Origin: an uncultured Clostridia bacterium | GTDB taxonomy: Bacteria > Bacillota > Clostridia > Christensenellales > Pumilibacteraceae | Direction: 5' to 3' | DNA: 64,000 bases | NCBI GenBank assembly: GCA_947089425.1 | Contig: CAMUKG010000005.1 | Location: 1-64,000 of the forward strand | In this document: positions 39,216 to 48,378 of the stretch, piece after piece | Layout: every line of letters starts with the position of its first letter | Position numbering within the stretch: the first letter of the stretch is position 1 | Translations under genes and position numbers: made by a program | Notes under the pieces: generated by a model | What the model saw: the letters and a program-made list of their open reading frames with translations, nothing else | The model's database searches: none | What the model was told of the DNA's origin: nothing

Positions 39216-40892
39216 ATGAAAAAGAGGTTTATTGTTTTTGCTCTTGTGCTTACGATGCTTATGCCGTGCGTAGCTTGTTTGGGTTCGGGGAACGAGATAG
39301 ACGAGACCAAGACCCAACTTTATGTAGGCGTGTATGACGGAGGACTCGGAGCCGACAGCGTTTACGCAATGGCGAAAAGGTTCGAAGAAAAATACGCCGA
39401 ACATTCTTTCGAGGAAGGAAGAACGGGCGTTCAAGTGAAAGTTATGCTCAACACTTATAACGACGGACTTGAAAACACTATTGCCGACCTAACGGAAGAA
39501 GTATTTATCGGCACTTCGGCAAACGCGAACTATCTTGCTCGCAAAGGACTTTTAACCGATATTTCGGACGTTTACGACAAGCCGCTGAACTACGATTTCG
39601 TGACGGGCAAAACGGACGCTTCCGCGCCCGACGTTAAGCCCAAAGACAAAATACGCAACGACTTAAAATATTATTACCGAGACGACGAAGGCAAGTATTA
39701 CGGCTTTCCCGGCGCTACCACGTTTTACGGACTTGTGTATGATATTGATTTGTTCGAAGAGCAAAATTTATATTTCGCGAAAGACGGCGGATTTGTGAGT
39801 TCGAAAACGGACGCGCGCTCGGCGGGTCCCGACGGAAACCTCGAAACCGAGTTCGATAACGGGTTGCCAGCGACCTACGAGCAGTTTTTCGAGTTGTGCG
39901 ACAAAATAGTTTCGCTCGATATGACTCCCGTTATGTGGGGCGGCACCGTGCAAGAATACGTAAGCAGTCTTTTAACCGCGCTCGCCGCCGACAACGACGG
40001 AAAAACGCAAACGGAGCTCAATTACAACTATGACGGACTTGCGAACACTCTTGTGTCGAGCGTGAACGGCGATAGCGTGGAGATAGGTGCGAGCGAACAA
40101 ATAAACTCTCGCAACGGCTACAAGCTTTATAAACAAGAGGGCAGGTACCGCGCGCTCGAATTTTTAGAGCGGCTTGTGTCTAATCCCAAATACTTTAACA
40201 AAAGCGACGCAACGAGCAACGCATTCGGCAACACCGACGCGCAAGACGCGTTCCTCACGTCGAAACATCCCGAATTTAACCGCAAACGCACCGCTATGAT
40301 TGTGGAAGGCAACTGGTGGGAAGCGGAGGCTCGCGGAACTTTCCTCGAACTCAGCGCCGAATACGGCGACGAGGATTCGATGGAAACTCGCCGTTTCGGA
40401 ATGTTGCCACTTCCCAAAGCGACGGCGGATAAAGTTGGAGAGCAATACACGTTTTTGGAGCGTTGCGTTGGCGACGGATTTATTAACGGCAATATAGCCG
40501 AATACAAAAAGAATTTGGCTAAGAGTTTCGTGCAGTTTATGTTCACCGACGAATCGTGCGCGGAGTACCTGAAAATAAACAGCATTTGCATGCCGATTGA
40601 ATTCGATATAGGCGACGAATATGCTTCGCTCACCCCTTGGGGCAAAAACATGTACGACTTAAAGCAAAACGCCGTAACCGCCACAATGTATAGTCGCAGT
40701 AAGATTATGCAAAACTACGCTACTGATTTGTGGTATTCGCCAAACCTTTGGCTCAGTAAAGTTGGCGGCACAACCTACACATACCCGTCGTTTGCCATGA
40801 TAAACAACGGCGTGTCGGCAAAAACTTATTTCGACGGACTTTCGGCTTACTGGACGGAAGACACTTGGAAGAGTAAGTTTACCGATATTTAA
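39216..40892 (+). CDS. ABC sugar transporter, substrate-binding lipoprotein (module 1)
   Basis: 558 residues: a signal peptide ending in a lipobox-like CVAC (Cys21), then the two-lobe solute-binding fold of the CUT1 (MalE/LplA-like) class. Signatures include YVGVYDGGLG at the start, TTFYGLVYDIDLFEE, an aromatic MIVEGNWWEAEARG and FVQFMFTDESCAEYLK near the C-terminus. The large size suggests an oligosaccharide ligand. AAAGGAG ribosome site. It is followed by two permease genes; no ATPase gene is present, so a shared MsmX/MsmK-type ATPase encoded elsewhere is implied. Confidence 0.9.
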   Translation: MKKRFIVFALVLTMLMPCVACLGSGNEIDETKTQLYVGVYDGGLGADSVYAMAKRFEEKYAEHSFEEGRTGVQVKVMLNTYNDGLENTIADLTEEVFIGTSANANYLARKGLLTDISDVYDKPLNYDFVTGKTDASAPDVKPKDKIRNDLKYYYRDDEGKYYGFPGATTFYGLVYDIDLFEEQNLYFAKDGGFVSSKTDARSAGPDGNLETEFDNGLPATYEQFFELCDKIVSLDMTPVMWGGTVQEYVSSLLTALAADNDGKTQTELNYNYDGLANTLVSSVNGDSVEIGASEQINSRNGYKLYKQEGRYRALEFLERLVSNPKYFNKSDATSNAFGNTDAQDAFLTSKHPEFNRKRTAMIVEGNWWEAEARGTFLELSAEYGDEDSMETRRFGMLPLPKATADKVGEQYTFLERCVGDGFINGNIAEYKKNLAKSFVQFMFTDESCAEYLKINSICMPIEFDIGDEYASLTPWGKNMYDLKQNAVTATMYSRSKIMQNYATDLWYSPNLWLSKVGGTTYTYPSFAMINNGVSAKTYFDGLSAYWTEDTWKSKFTDI

Positions 40893-40913
40893 AGATAGTT
40901 TGCAGGAGTATTT

Positions 40914-41846
40914 ATGGTTACGGAAGTGAAAAAACGAGCGGGCAAAAAGCGCACGCACGACAGAATATTTTTTGCGTGTTTGGTAACTTTGCCGCTGATA
41001 CATTTTTTCGTTTTCTATATATGCGTGAACTTCAATTCAATTTTGCTCGCTTTTAAGAGCTACAACTCGGACAGCGGCTATTCGTGGGCGGGGTTGCAAA
41101 ACTTTAAAAATTTGTTTTCCGATTTCGGCAAATTCACGTTTTATAAAAAGGCGCTCAAAAATTCTATGCTTGTGTTTTTGGTAGGCACTACCGTTTCGAC
41201 CGTGCTCGCGCTCTTGTTCTCGTATTATATTTATAAAAAAGCGTCGCGAGGTAAAAACGTTTTCAAAGTGTTGCTGTTTATGCCGAGCATAATATCGTCG
41301 ATTGCTATGGCAACCATGTTCAAGCAATTTGCCGACAGCGCAATTCCCAAACTTATTCAAACCGTTTTTCACAAAGAGGTGCAGGGGCTTTTGCAAAATC
41401 CCGACACCACTATGGGAGCTATAATATTTTACAATGTGTGGATAGGGTTCGGCGTGAACATATTGCTGTATTTGGGCGCAATGAACAACATATCCGAGTC
41501 GGTGGTAGAAGCGGCGAAACTCGACGGCGTAACGTTTGTTTCCGAATTTTTCAAAATAACGTTACCGCTTGTGTTCGGAACCGTTCAAACGCTACTCGTG
41601 GTTGCAATAGGCGGAATCTTTATAAATCAGGCGAGTTTGGTGTCGTTTTTCGGCACGACTTCGGAAGAGGAATTTTTTACGATAGGCTATTGGCTTTATA
41701 AAGAAACGGTTAAAAATACGCTCAATAATTCCAACGCGGGGCTTCCTCAACTTTCGGCGTTCGGATTGTTGCTCACTTTCATAACCGTGCCCGTAGTGTA
41801 TTTGTTTAATTGGCTCACGAAAAAATTCGGACCGAGCGCGGAGTGA
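40914..41846 (+). CDS. ABC sugar transporter permease 1 (module 1)
   Basis: 310 residues with six membrane helices, the UgpA/LplB type. The loop that docks the ATPase (EAA motif) is EAAKLDGVTFVSEFFKITLPLV, near residue 200. The GTTVSTVLALLFSYYIYKKASRGKNVFKVLLFMPSIIS stretch is typical of the first partner in CUT1 pairs. CAGGAG ribosome site. The second permease starts 5 nt after its stop. Confidence 0.92.
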   Translation: MVTEVKKRAGKKRTHDRIFFACLVTLPLIHFFVFYICVNFNSILLAFKSYNSDSGYSWAGLQNFKNLFSDFGKFTFYKKALKNSMLVFLVGTTVSTVLALLFSYYIYKKASRGKNVFKVLLFMPSIISSIAMATMFKQFADSAIPKLIQTVFHKEVQGLLQNPDTTMGAIIFYNVWIGFGVNILLYLGAMNNISESVVEAAKLDGVTFVSEFFKITLPLVFGTVQTLLVVAIGGIFINQASLVSFFGTTSEEEFFTIGYWLYKETVKNTLNNSNAGLPQLSAFGLLLTFITVPVVYLFNWLTKKFGPSAE

Positions 41847-41851
41847 GGGAT

Positions 41852-42739
41852 ATGAAAGAAAAAACGAAACGCAAATTCTCATTATCGCCGCTCTCGCTCG
41901 TTATATTCGTAATTCTTATTCTCTACGTTATTTCGCTTTTGGTGCCTCTTTTGTGGTCGCTTCTCACTTCGGTTAAAGGACGTCTTGACTATTTGAACAA
42001 TCCGTTCGGCCTTCCGAAAAAATGGCTGTTTTCAAACTATAAAACCGCCGCCGAAAATTTTGCGTCAAATATCAGCACAAATAAAGGCGTTCGCACGGTG
42101 CAAATTTGGGAAATGCTCTTAAACTCGTTGCTGTTTTCGCTCGGCTCGGCGTTTATAGGCACTTTCGTAACTTGCATAATGGCTTATGCTTCGGCAAGGT
42201 TCAACTTTTTTATGAGCAAAATCATATACGGCATTGTGATAGTTACTATGATTTTGCCGATAGTGGGAAGCTTGCCGTCCGAAATTCAGCTCGTGAAAAC
42301 TCTCGGACTTTACGATTCCATGCTCGGAATGTGGCTCATGAAAGCGGGATTTCTCGGAATGCACTTTCTAATATTTTACGGAGTGTTCAAAGTGCTTCCC
42401 AAAGATTTCTCCGAAGCCGCCTATGTTGACGGAGCGTCTAACCTTGCGGTTATGCTCAAAATAATTTTGCCGCTTGTGCGCAACGCATTCTTCACTATAA
42501 TGCTCATCAAGTTCATAGACTTTTGGAACGACTATTACATGACAATGTCGTTCATGCCGAACATAAAAACGCTCGCTTTCGGACTGTACGAATACAGTCA
42601 GTCGTATAAGCCAGCAATATCGAGCGCGCCGATGAAACTTGCGGGATGTTGCATTCTCGCGGTGCCCATACTTATTCTGTTTTTCTGCTTTCACAATAAA
42701 ATAATGGGCAACGTTTCTATGGGCGGAATAAAAGAATAA
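41852..42739 (+). CDS. ABC sugar transporter permease 2 (module 1)
   Basis: 295 residues from the ATG at 41852, six membrane helices, UgpE/LplC type. The docking loop is EAAYVDGASNLAVMLKIILPLV. The C-terminus ILFFCFHNKIMGNVSMGGIKE is the usual end of the second partner. An upstream in-frame ATG at 41810 lies inside the previous gene and is not favoured. Confidence 0.92.
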   Translation: MKEKTKRKFSLSPLSLVIFVILILYVISLLVPLLWSLLTSVKGRLDYLNNPFGLPKKWLFSNYKTAAENFASNISTNKGVRTVQIWEMLLNSLLFSLGSAFIGTFVTCIMAYASARFNFFMSKIIYGIVIVTMILPIVGSLPSEIQLVKTLGLYDSMLGMWLMKAGFLGMHFLIFYGVFKVLPKDFSEAAYVDGASNLAVMLKIILPLVRNAFFTIMLIKFIDFWNDYYMTMSFMPNIKTLAFGLYEYSQSYKPAISSAPMKLAGCCILAVPILILFFCFHNKIMGNVSMGGIKE

Positions 42740-42788
42740 AACGCCGAAAAATTTATTGAAAAAATGACGCACAGGAGGTCGCGCATTT

Positions 42789-44402
42789 ATGAAAACAAAA
42801 AAGTTACTTACGGTTTTGCTTGCTCTCGTTTTGAGCTTGCCCGTGCTGTCGTCTTGCGGCGAGGTGAAATTCACTATGTCGGACGCCGACCTGCAAATGG
42901 CCATGTACGAAGAGCACGATTTGTCGTTTAAGCTCAAAGGCGCCGATAAATCGGATATAAAGTGGAGCTCTTCCGACCCCAAAACCGCGACGGTACGTAA
43001 CGGCAAAATTACGGCGCTCGCCGTAGGTAACGCAGTTATAACTGGCGAAATTGCGGGTATCAAAAAGGAATGCGCCGTGCTTGTGAGCCGCAACCGCGTG
43101 GGACGAGCTCTCTCGGTGAGCGACAGCAGCGTTAAGCTCGAAGCGGGCGGAAGCAAGACCGTAACCGCTACTTTTAAAGAAAACAGCGAAGTTAAAGACG
43201 TTCCCGTAGTGTGGGAGTCGTCGCGTCCCGAAATAGCGAGCGTGAGCGACGAAGGCGTGATTACGGCGAAAGCTCGCGGCACCGCCGTTGTGTCGGCTTA
43301 CACGCGCTACAAGGGGCAACGCTTCACGCGAGATATTGCAGTTCGCGTTACGGTTACCGAAAATAGCGATGCCGCGCTCGGGTTCGAAGACGAAAACCAT
43401 ACGGGTTCCGAGCTTACTCTTATTGAGTCGGGCAAAACCGAACTCGGTTTTAGCGAGTCCGACAAGGTGTATCGCTATCAAACTGCCGGCGGTTTCGATT
43501 CGCGAGTGTTTGTTGCTCACGCTTACGAAAACGGCAACGAGGCTAAATTCGACCGCCTGTTATTTAAGCTCAAATTCACCGAGCAACCGAGCGAGGGCAC
43601 TTCGCTGTGGCTTGCGGGATATAAAAAAGCGGTGAAAGGAATGCATAACCTCGTCACACAAGACAGTTGCTTTATATTCTACGATGCAAACGGCAAAATA
43701 GCTAAAAGCTTTGACGAAAGCGTTGTGTATACCGTTGCAATAAATTTGAACAAAGCGGGTGACGGCGTAATTAAAGACGGGCAAAAAGCGTTCGAATACG
43801 GTTTTGCTTTCAATGGCACGACAACCGCTTATTTGAGCGACGCAATCCTTTGCTCCGAAGATTATTTTATAGATAACTTCGGCTTCGAGCAACCCGAAGA
43901 ACTTCCCGCTCTTAATTGCGTTTATGCCGAAACGGGCACGGGGCTCAATGTTGGCACCGAACCGCTCGATGAGTTCGATAAATATTGGGTGGCGTACTCG
44001 TCGGGAACGGCTGAGGCGTGGGACAACTGTATTTGGAACAACCGTGTCGCGATAGGGGGCATAGCTTTTTCGCAATACAGAAACTATCAATATATGCGCC
44101 TCGACATAATGTTTACCGACGTGAATATTCGTCACGTTGTGATTTGGACGGGCGGATATTCGGTGCGCTACGAGCCGAGCGGCGTGGTGTCGTCGAGCGA
44201 GGGCACTCCCGAAATGGGCGACCTCAACGTATATTTGGGCGACGAGGAAGTTACGGGTACCCCTCTCGAACCAAATAAGGCTTACACTTTCCGCGTTCGT
44301 ATTCAACGCGACAATCTTGAAAACGTGGCGTTCGGTTTCAGCGTGAACAGCGCGACTAAAAATCCCGTATACTTTGCCGCTCCCGCTTTCACCGACTATT
44401 GA
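42789..44402 (+). CDS. lipoprotein with two Big2-type Ig domains
   Basis: 537 residues. The lipobox LSSC (Cys23) anchors it to the membrane. Two bacterial Ig-like (Big2) domains follow (about 30-102 and 108-195), each with the pattern IxWSSSDPxxATV...GxAVITG and VVWESSRPEIASVS...GTAVVSA. Residues 200-537 form a long beta-rich region in two parts, perhaps carbohydrate-binding (FDSRVFVAHAYENG, FDKYWVAYSSGTAEAWDN). No catalytic motif is seen, so a surface glycan-binding role is inferred. AGGAGG ribosome site. Confidence 0.8.
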   Translation: MKTKKLLTVLLALVLSLPVLSSCGEVKFTMSDADLQMAMYEEHDLSFKLKGADKSDIKWSSSDPKTATVRNGKITALAVGNAVITGEIAGIKKECAVLVSRNRVGRALSVSDSSVKLEAGGSKTVTATFKENSEVKDVPVVWESSRPEIASVSDEGVITAKARGTAVVSAYTRYKGQRFTRDIAVRVTVTENSDAALGFEDENHTGSELTLIESGKTELGFSESDKVYRYQTAGGFDSRVFVAHAYENGNEAKFDRLLFKLKFTEQPSEGTSLWLAGYKKAVKGMHNLVTQDSCFIFYDANGKIAKSFDESVVYTVAINLNKAGDGVIKDGQKAFEYGFAFNGTTTAYLSDAILCSEDYFIDNFGFEQPEELPALNCVYAETGTGLNVGTEPLDEFDKYWVAYSSGTAEAWDNCIWNNRVAIGGIAFSQYRNYQYMRLDIMFTDVNIRHVVIWTGGYSVRYEPSGVVSSSEGTPEMGDLNVYLGDEEVTGTPLEPNKAYTFRVRIQRDNLENVAFGFSVNSATKNPVYFAAPAFTDY

Positions 44403-44411
44403 GAGGAAAAA

Positions 44412-46421
44412 ATGGTATTTGAAAATTCAGAATGGATATGGCTTTCCGATTCCGCCTGCGAAACGAACGAATACGGCGAATTTTTGTGCGAGTTCGTTTT
44501 GCCCGCGTCTGCGGAAATAACGTTGCGAATTTGCGCAAAGTCAGATTACGCCGCGTTCTTAAACGGCGAATTTGCGGGGTTTAATCAATATCCCGATTTT
44601 CCCGACGAAAAGATTTACGACGAGTATTCGCTTAAAGCAAAAAAAGGAAAAAACATGCTCGCGGTGTCGGCGCTGTCTAAAAATTATTCCACGTCGTCGC
44701 ACATGGCGAACGGCAAGGGGATAATATTCGAAGTATTTTCGTGCGAAAAGGAAGTGGCGTGTTCAAGCGTTCGCGTGCTGTCAAGGCTTTCTAAAACTTA
44801 CGCATCGGGCGAATTGCCTTATGTTACAACTCAGCTCGGAATGTCGTTTTCATACGATTTTAGGAAAGAAGACGATTGGAAGACAGGAAATGTGAAAGGA
44901 TTTTCGGAAAGCGTTGTGTGCGACATTAAACGCAATTTTGCGCCCCGTCCCGTGCGAAAACTCGATACAAGCAATATTGTGCCATTTGAGAGCTTGGGAA
45001 AAGGGCTGTACGGCGCGAAACGCGAGTATGCGGGGTATTTGTGTTTCGATATAGAGAGCGACTCCGAAAAGGAGCTGACGGTTTCTTACGGCGAGCATAT
45101 TCTCGACGGAAGCGTGCGAAGAAAAATACATAACCGCGATTTTTCGGTAAAGTTTATTCTCAAAAAAGGGCGCAACGTATTCCGAGAATATTTTTTGCGG
45201 TTCGGGCTTAGATATTTGCAACTCAGTCGCACCGACGTGAGCGTGAACTTTTTGGGTATAGCGGAAGCCGTTTATCCTCACGAATACAAGCGGTATTCGG
45301 GCAAAGCGGTTTCTTGCGAAATTTATGACGTAGCCATTCGCACGCTCGACTGTTGCATACACGAGCATTATGAAGATTGTCCGTGGCGCGAACAGGCGCA
45401 GTACGCTATGGACAGTCGTACGCAAATTCTTTGCGGCTATAAAGCTTTCGGCGAAACGCAAATGCCCGCCGCGTCGCTTAGAGCTATGGCGCACCGACTC
45501 ACTTCGCAAAAGGTGTTGCCCATAACCTCTCCGAGCGACAGCGAGCTTTCCATACCGTCGTTTTCTCTCGTGTATCCTTTAATGCTGAAAGAGTATTATG
45601 ATGAAACGGGCGACAAAAAATTACTGTTCGACGTTTTCGAAAACACGCGAGCAATGCTCGAACATTATATTTCGGTAATGAGCGACGGGCTCATTCCGAC
45701 GCTTGCGGAATGGAACTTTTTCGAGTGGGAAGCGGGGCTCGACAACAGTGACGAAATTTTCGAGCAACGGGCGCAAAGCGACAAATATTCGCTTCCCGTA
45801 AACGCTTTTGCGGTGAAAGCTTTGAATAGTTTCGCTTTTATATGCGACACGCTCGGCTATTGCTCAAACGTAGGCAGTCGATATCGCGAGATTGCCGAAG
45901 GTTTGCGCGAGAGAGCGCACAAAGTTTTTCTCGCCGACGACGGACTTTTCCGAACTTATTTCGAAAAAGGAAAGCTCGAACATTTGAGCGAATATTCGCA
46001 AGTGCTCGCTCTTTATAGCGGAATAGCTGAAAATGAGGAAAGAAAAAAACTGCTTGACCTTATTACGGGCGAGAACGCGCTTGTGCCGCTTACGGTGAGC
46101 AATTACATTTTTAAGTATGAGGTGTTGCTCGAAGCGGGCGGCTATAATGAGTATATAAAGAAAGATATTGAAGAAAAATGGGGTTATATGTTAAAGCGCG
46201 GCGCCACTACGTTTTGGGAAACAATTAAAGGCGCGCAAGACTTTGACGGCGCGGGGAGCTTGTGTCACGGTTGGAGCGCCGTTCCGGTGTTTGTAGCGTG
46301 GGAATTGGAAAAAGGAGAACATAAAGAAAATGAAAAAAAACAAAATATTGCCGTTGGCGGCTCCGGTAGCGGTTCTGTTGGCGGTTCTTATGTGGGGCGC
46401 GTTGTTGCCGACCGCGCGTAA
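44412..46421 (+). CDS. alpha-L-rhamnosidase-like glycoside hydrolase (GH78 type)
   Basis: 669 residues without a signal peptide, so probably cytosolic. An N-terminal beta domain (about 1-285; SEWIWLSDS, SDYAAFLNGEF) is followed by the (alpha/alpha)6 barrel. The GH78 motif EDCPWREQ starts at Glu321, and the far end has TTFWETIKGAQ followed by SLCHGWSAVPVF, also characteristic. It should remove terminal L-rhamnose from imported oligosaccharides. After LEKGEH the frame continues 30 codons in a Gly/Ser-rich, unnatural-looking tail, overlapping the start of the next gene by 92 nt. Confidence 0.85.
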   Translation: MVFENSEWIWLSDSACETNEYGEFLCEFVLPASAEITLRICAKSDYAAFLNGEFAGFNQYPDFPDEKIYDEYSLKAKKGKNMLAVSALSKNYSTSSHMANGKGIIFEVFSCEKEVACSSVRVLSRLSKTYASGELPYVTTQLGMSFSYDFRKEDDWKTGNVKGFSESVVCDIKRNFAPRPVRKLDTSNIVPFESLGKGLYGAKREYAGYLCFDIESDSEKELTVSYGEHILDGSVRRKIHNRDFSVKFILKKGRNVFREYFLRFGLRYLQLSRTDVSVNFLGIAEAVYPHEYKRYSGKAVSCEIYDVAIRTLDCCIHEHYEDCPWREQAQYAMDSRTQILCGYKAFGETQMPAASLRAMAHRLTSQKVLPITSPSDSELSIPSFSLVYPLMLKEYYDETGDKKLLFDVFENTRAMLEHYISVMSDGLIPTLAEWNFFEWEAGLDNSDEIFEQRAQSDKYSLPVNAFAVKALNSFAFICDTLGYCSNVGSRYREIAEGLRERAHKVFLADDGLFRTYFEKGKLEHLSEYSQVLALYSGIAENEERKKLLDLITGENALVPLTVSNYIFKYEVLLEAGGYNEYIKKDIEEKWGYMLKRGATTFWETIKGAQDFDGAGSLCHGWSAVPVFVAWELEKGEHKENEKKQNIAVGGSGSGSVGGSYVGRVVADRA

Positions 46422-48378
46422 CGTTGCCTATGGAGCGGAACTTATGAGCGGAGAAAAATACGTCGATAAAATCGATTCGGCGGCGAACGTCGGGCAAAGA
46501 GCAGATACTTACAACATATCGCTTTTATCCGACAATGCGGGAGCGGTAGGCGACACTTCTCGCGCAATATACGGCTCAAACCCTAACGCAACCGAGAGCT
46601 ATCTCGATTACGCGCTTAAAGGGCAAGATACGGCTGTTGTGTATTTGTATGAGAAGATTTTGACGGGGAACAAGCGTCCCGAGTCTAAGTTGCCGAAATT
46701 TTCGGTAATAGGCACTAATTGGGAAACGGAGCACGCCTCAATCGAAGTCGAATTCGGAAGAAGCAAAGAGCCATTGCGTTATACGAGAATAAAGCTTACC
46801 TATAAGCTCGATTCTCCGTTCTCCGATAAAACTTTGAGAATACATATTTATCCGCAGAGCGAGCCCGAACTTTTGCAGTTGGGGCGTGTGGAACTGTATA
46901 ACTCGGCGCAAACGCAAACCGAAACGGTGAAAATAAACGAAAGCGGGTTTAGCGTGTCGGGGTGGATAACTCCGCCGGAAATCGGCGAGAGCGATATTTC
47001 CGACTCGGTAGACTTCGAAAACGCAATGACCGAACTTGTCGCAAGCGGAATAAACTTTAATTTACCTAATATTTGGAGCGGCGACACGTTGTATTATCGC
47101 AAACGCCTTACCGACGCGTGTTCTAAACTCGGCATAAAAACGCTTGTATACGATGCGGCGCTCATAGATTACTTAAAAGGCGGAAGCTATAATGAGGCTA
47201 CCGCGCGCGCTATGATTGCGGCTTACGCAAGCGATGAGAGCTTTGCGGGGCACTTTATAATGGACGAGCCGAACGGCAACGAACTCGACGCGCTCAAAGT
47301 GGCGGCACAGCGGTATCACGCGCTTTTGCCTAACAAAATATTCTATGTGAATTTGTTTCCCAATTACGCTATTTCGGAGTATGACGAATACTTGAACAAG
47401 TATTTCGACACTATCGGCGAAAGCAGGGTGTCGTACGACTATTATGTGCTCGAAGGCAGAGTGCCCGCCGAATACAAAATGAAAACGACGCACTTGCTGA
47501 ATTTGCAAACTGCGGCTGTTTCGGCGCAGATGCACAATGCCGACCTTTACGCAATTATAGCGTCTACGGGGCACTATAACCCGTCCGACAAGGCGTATCT
47601 TCGCAACATAGGCAGTAAAGCCGATTTGGGATTTCAAGCGTATAGCGCGCTTGCATACGGCGCTAAGGGACTTACTTGGTTCACTTATCTTTCTATGGCG
47701 AACGGAGAGTTCGGCGCACAGCCCGGAATGTTCGACCTTAGCGGAAACAAAACTAAGGTATACGACTACGTTCAAGAGTTGAATGCCGATATAGCTTCGT
47801 TTGCCGACGTTTATCTTAGCTACGATTGGAAGGGCACAATGCTTATAGAAGGTTCTCTCGGCGAGAAAAACGCCAACTTCGAGGCTGTGAGCGAACCGTT
47901 GAAAGAACACGTGGCAATAAGAGGCTTTGAAACGAAGCACGACGTTATTGCGGGAACGTTCAATAACGGCAAAAACGACGCTATGCTTTTGGCGAACTAT
48001 AACGACCCGTCGCTTAACGTTATGCCCGAAGTTACCGTTATTTTCGATAAGCCGTATTTGCTCAAAATTTACTCGAACGGAACGCAAAAGGAAGTGCGAA
48101 TGAAGAGCAATTCCCACACGTTCTATCTTGCTAACGGCGGCGGCGCGTTTATAGAGTTTTCGGAGTTTAAAGACGAACCTACCGACGAACCGAACGGCGG
48201 AGCCGAAAAGCCGCCCGCGAGCGGCAACGAAACGCAAACGCCCGAAGCTAAAAATTCGGGTTGTTCGAGCGCCTTAAAGACTTCTTCTTCCGTAACCGCG
48301 CTTGCGTTCGGAGCCGTAATATTATCGTTAATTATCGGCATGATGCCGAAAAAAATTATAAGGAGAAAATCAAAATGA
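46330..48378 (+). CDS. membrane-anchored DEP-motif barrel protein, putative glycosidase (paralogue B)
   Basis: 682 residues. Signal peptide (1-36); a beta-rich N-terminal domain (about 42-192) also present in the next protein; then the putative barrel with MDEP (Asp312-Glu313), YVNLFPNY (339-346), YDYY (369-372) and GAKGLTWFTYL (444-454); a beta domain; a Pro/Glu/Asn linker; and finally a Cys (GCSSA), a membrane helix and a basic end (KKIIRRKSK). The last part resembles a C-terminal sorting signal. AAAGGAG precedes the ATG, which lies inside the rhamnosidase frame. It is probably displayed on the cell surface to act on polymer. Confidence 0.72.
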   Translation: MKKNKILPLAAPVAVLLAVLMWGALLPTARNVAYGAELMSGEKYVDKIDSAANVGQRADTYNISLLSDNAGAVGDTSRAIYGSNPNATESYLDYALKGQDTAVVYLYEKILTGNKRPESKLPKFSVIGTNWETEHASIEVEFGRSKEPLRYTRIKLTYKLDSPFSDKTLRIHIYPQSEPELLQLGRVELYNSAQTQTETVKINESGFSVSGWITPPEIGESDISDSVDFENAMTELVASGINFNLPNIWSGDTLYYRKRLTDACSKLGIKTLVYDAALIDYLKGGSYNEATARAMIAAYASDESFAGHFIMDEPNGNELDALKVAAQRYHALLPNKIFYVNLFPNYAISEYDEYLNKYFDTIGESRVSYDYYVLEGRVPAEYKMKTTHLLNLQTAAVSAQMHNADLYAIIASTGHYNPSDKAYLRNIGSKADLGFQAYSALAYGAKGLTWFTYLSMANGEFGAQPGMFDLSGNKTKVYDYVQELNADIASFADVYLSYDWKGTMLIEGSLGEKNANFEAVSEPLKEHVAIRGFETKHDVIAGTFNNGKNDAMLLANYNDPSLNVMPEVTVIFDKPYLLKIYSNGTQKEVRMKSNSHTFYLANGGGAFIEFSEFKDEPTDEPNGGAEKPPASGNETQTPEAKNSGCSSALKTSSSVTALAFGAVILSLIIGMMPKKIIRRKSK

